NCBI GenBank assembly: GCA_024811115.1
Contig: JAKOGH010000027.1
Location: 1 to 20,199, forward strand
Origin: Terana coerulea
Lineage: Eukaryota > Basidiomycota > Agaricomycetes > Polyporales > Phanerochaetaceae
Length of the DNA: 20,199 bases
Reading direction: 5' to 3'
This document shows, piece by piece, positions 17,803 through 20,199 of this stretch. Every line of letters starts with the position of its first letter. Within the stretch, counting starts at the first letter, position 1. The notes under the pieces are model-generated. The model was not told the DNA's origin and ran no database searches. It was given only the letters and a program-made list of their open reading frames with translations. A program made the translations under genes and the position numbers.

Positions 17803-19004
17803 ATGTCTGCACTTGCCACTTCTCTTGCCTCCCGCCTCTCGGGTCTTTCACCTCCTCGCCACGAGTCCAACGACACCGATAGTATCATATCGGCTCAGGG
17901 TACGTGCACATACATTTCGCGCGCAATCTCGCATATTTACAGCATCTCTAGACACGTACTCCTCAGTGGCGAGCTCGTCGTCATCGAACGGGCAATTCGA
18001 CGCGCGGTCGTGTTTTCGGACTCGGCCGTGGCGTCCTCGCCAAGCGACACCTCCATCCCATTATACGCGAATGGTCTCAGGCGCAACGAGCACCTCGCGG
18101 TCCTCCTGCCTAGGGATCTCTGGAAGGCAAGTACCAACAGTTGATCTCCGCCATGACACGCGGCTAATCTAATCTCCGTCGCCACCAACAGCCCGACTCC
18201 CAGGCCGCGCGCTGCGACACCTTCCTTTGCAACGAAGTTCTCCCTGCTCGAGCGCAGACATGTACGTACCCCCGCATCTGATCCCCCTGGCGCTCCGTGC
18301 TCATCGCCCAACAGCACTGCCGTAAATGTGGCGGCATCTTCTGCGCGGCATGTTCCACCCACACCACCACCCTCCTGGACACCTCGAACCTCCAGTTCCT
18401 CAACCCACCGAAAAACGTCCCCATCAGTGCCTTCCAGTCCCCCGGAGTCGCTCGTCGAGCTCGGCCGCGTCTGTGACGAGTGCTATGACCAGATCCACGG
18501 CACCCGCGTCTCTCGCTCCCTCCTCCTGAAGCAGCGCACCGGCTCGCTGCAGTGGGAGGTCGAGTCCAATTCAACCGCCTCTTCGGCCTCGAGCTCGCCC
18601 CGCACGCCGCCAACGCCCCTCGACGGCTCCGCACTCATGACCATGCCCGCCGTTCGTCGTCCACAACATCCAAGACGTGCGAGCACGTACACCGCCGTCC
18701 CCACCATCAAGCCCGCCGTACCCGCCACTGTCTCGGACGAGCTTGCGGCCTACCGCTGCGGCACGCGTCCGCGATTTGCAAGGCGCGCGGCGGCGGGCGC
18801 TGGGAGCCGAAGCCGGTCGTGCAGTGGGTCGGCGCGCGCCCGCCGGGGTGCAAGGCGGCGTACGAGCTCGAGATGGAGCGCGAGGAGGCGGAGGAGCGGC
18901 GGCGCAAGGCGAACCCGATCATCCGCAACGGCGACTTCCAGCTGCGCGCCGCGCGAGTTCGAGCCGCGCAGCGTCGGCGGGCCCGTCGCGCTCTCGACTT
19001 CTAG
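17803..19004 (+). CDS. FYVE zinc-finger protein (PI3P-binding), frame broken
   Basis: FYVE domains bind phosphatidylinositol 3-phosphate on endosomal or vacuolar membranes. Exons are 17803-17899, 17952 (or 17943)-18126, 18192-18261 and 18315-19004. All three signature motifs are present: WxxD (LWKPDSQA, about 18121-18206), the basic RRHHCRKCGG split by the third intron, and RVC (GRVCDECYDQIHG, about 18463-18501). Zinc ligands are visible as CDTFLC, HHCRKC, FCAAC and VCDEC; the first pair is spaced x4 rather than the usual x2. A serine-rich N-terminus precedes the domain. A C-terminal part holds ICKARGGGRWEPKPVVQW and an acidic/basic helix (ELEMEREEAEERRRKANP). At least five indel-like breaks interrupt the frame (near 18007, 18229, 18441, 18753 and 18946), but no in-frame nonsense codon was noticed in the correct frames. 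This is either a mis-sequenced real gene or a very young pseudogene. The TAG at 19002-19004 is the likely end. Confidence 0.85.
18127..18191 (+). other. GC-AG intron in the FYVE gene
   Basis: The donor is AAG/GCAAGT and the acceptor CCAACAG. Joining there gives LWK-PDSQA in phase, as the FYVE WxxD motif requires. The nearby GT at 18131 would not keep that frame. The GCAAGT context is the usual form of the minor GC-AG class. Confidence 0.7.
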
Positions 19005-19410
19005 ACGTCACCAGGACGCACCGTGCATCGTACGCATCCGCTTTTTTATACGGTCCCTTATGCATCGCTCGCTGTTTAATATGCCCCCACCTACGACGCC
19101 CACCGCGGCTTGCGGCGCCAGTATACCACCCGCCCGCTATACCTGTGCCATATGTTGTGATTATTGCTGTCGCCTTTCTGTACTTGCTTTTTCCCCTCTG
19201 GTTGTCTGTGTCCTAGGTATAATATTGTACTTGTAGATCATTGCGTGGTTACAATAGATTCGTCGTCGTTGTCCCTATAATGCCTGGTGTGCACGCGACG
19301 TCCGACGTTCTCCCTGGCGATTGCAAGGTTTGCGGGACACAAGACAAGGTTTGCCCCGGCTGAGTCTTGACTCATCTGTGCGTCACTGCGGTATTACCCC
19401 CGGGCCCTAT

Positions 19411-19626
19411 GCAGCCCTCTCTGCGGGCACGCCGCACCCGGCGTGGTGATGTGCTGGGCCCTCGCTGGCCGTGCGCACTCACTCGTGCACTCGTGTGCCT
19501 CTCGGACGCGTAGCCATAGCACCTTCGTGGCTGCCGCATGCACATGCTGCGTCATCTGGGCCCACGCTCGAGGCTCGAGCCCCTTGCAGCCCTCTGCGCA
19601 GGCACGCCGCGCACAGCGTGCTGATG
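19411..19626 (+). repeat. Two 41-bp direct repeats, 175 bp apart
   Basis: GCAGCCCTCTCTGCGGGCAC..GCGTGGTGATG at 19411-19451 matches GCAGCCCTCTGCGCAGGCAC..GCGTGCTGATG at 19586-19626 with a few mismatches. Weaker similarity upstream of both copies suggests a larger, diverged tandem duplication. Confidence 0.7.
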
Positions 19627-19899
19627 CCCATGACACACCCAGATGCACTCTCACTCATATGTCGTTCGCACTCGCCAATTTCTGTTTTGCGCAAATGCGT
19701 GCGGCTCAGCCCGCGGGGCGGCGGGCGCGGGAACGTGGCGATGGTACATAGTATTGGTACCGTACGGCAGGCCCTCTGAAGAGCGCAGATGCGGCCGGGC
19801 GCGGGCACACGCCGTGCGGATCGGAGCGGTGCAGGCTGCCCAGGATGCAGCATTGCACACATGGGCATGTGCAGCCCCGACGCGGCCGCCCGCGGACCC

Positions 19900-19959
19900 T
19901 GTCCATCCACATCCCTGTTCATCGACATCCATACATGTTCATCCGCCCATGTTCATCGC
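19900..19959 (+). repeat. Short imperfect tandem repeats (CATCCACATCC / TGTTCATC)
   Basis: TTCATC occurs three times and CATCC four or more times within 60 bp, in irregular units of about 10-20 bp. This is a degenerate minisatellite-like tract. Confidence 0.5.
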
Positions 19960-20199
19960 GCAAGTGCCCGTTCCGCTGTTCCCAGCACCGCGCGTGATCC
20001 CGCAGTGCACACCGCTGTTTGCCTTTGTCTGATAACAAACGTTGTCTGTCTCGATAACTTGCTCGCGCTCCGCGTCCCAGACGCGTCCTCCATCGCCGGC
20101 ATCACGTCGGAGGGCTGCATGCATCTACGATCTATCAGCACCACGGACGCCCCGCCACAACGCCCCTGGGCCCCGCATCCGCATCCGCGCGCGCAGGCG

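Larger units (their letters stand above)
19005..20199. other. 3' flank and intergenic DNA
   Basis: It contains the 3'UTR of the FYVE gene and then repeat-bearing GC-rich DNA with frames open on both strands, none recognisable. Direct repeats are listed separately. No promoter or RNA gene is visible before the window ends. Confidence 0.45.

Noticed and set aside
1..20199. CRISPR arrays, bacterial operons, telomere repeats, LTR pairs.
   Set aside because: No regularly spaced repeats, TTAGGG arrays or long direct terminal repeats were seen, and the intron-rich genes are eukaryotic.

Overview
The window looks like nuclear DNA of a filamentous basidiomycete, probably an Agaricomycete. The grounds are many short spliceosomal introns (about 43-65 nt), a multi-intron INO80-type ARP5 gene, a small secreted cysteine-rich protein with one 65-nt intron, and high GC. 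There are no bacterial operons, tRNAs, rRNAs or CRISPR arrays.

Layout. Positions 1-1460 (minus) hold the 5' two thirds or less of ARP5, cut by the window edge. Positions 1461-3360 hold decayed or unresolved coding-like fragments. Positions 3363-3830 (plus) hold a promoter, a probable 5'UTR intron and a 66-aa secreted six-cysteine protein. A two-exon hypothetical gene lies on the minus strand at 4384-4888. A 552-bp TA-flanked element with 98-bp terminal inverted repeats (TIRs) occupies 5012-5563. A weak multi-exon candidate lies at 5660-6505 (plus). Positions 6540-17600 are a long GC-rich stretch in which open frames exist on both strands but no family is recognisable. It carries diverged direct repeats and a CCAAT/TATA promoter-like cluster, and it is interrupted by a 2758-bp lower-GC insertion (10788-13545) with 26-bp TIRs and a 6-bp flanking duplication. 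Positions 17803-19004 (plus) hold a FYVE zinc-finger gene with its own CCAAT and TATA boxes. The last 1.2 kb is repeat-bearing intergenic DNA.

The two securely identified genes, ARP5 (chromatin remodelling) and the FYVE protein (PI3P binding at endosomal membranes), are housekeeping-type genes, and nothing links them functionally. Both carry apparent frameshifts with otherwise intact coding and splice sites. Most of these look like loss of one CG/GC unit or a homopolymer change. This pattern suggests consensus errors in the assembly rather than two independently dying genes, and it means other genes in the 'desert' could be hidden by broken frames.

The best candidates for something undescribed are the 2758-bp TIR element with no recognisable transposase and the 552-bp TA-flanked foldback element carrying an unidentified open frame.
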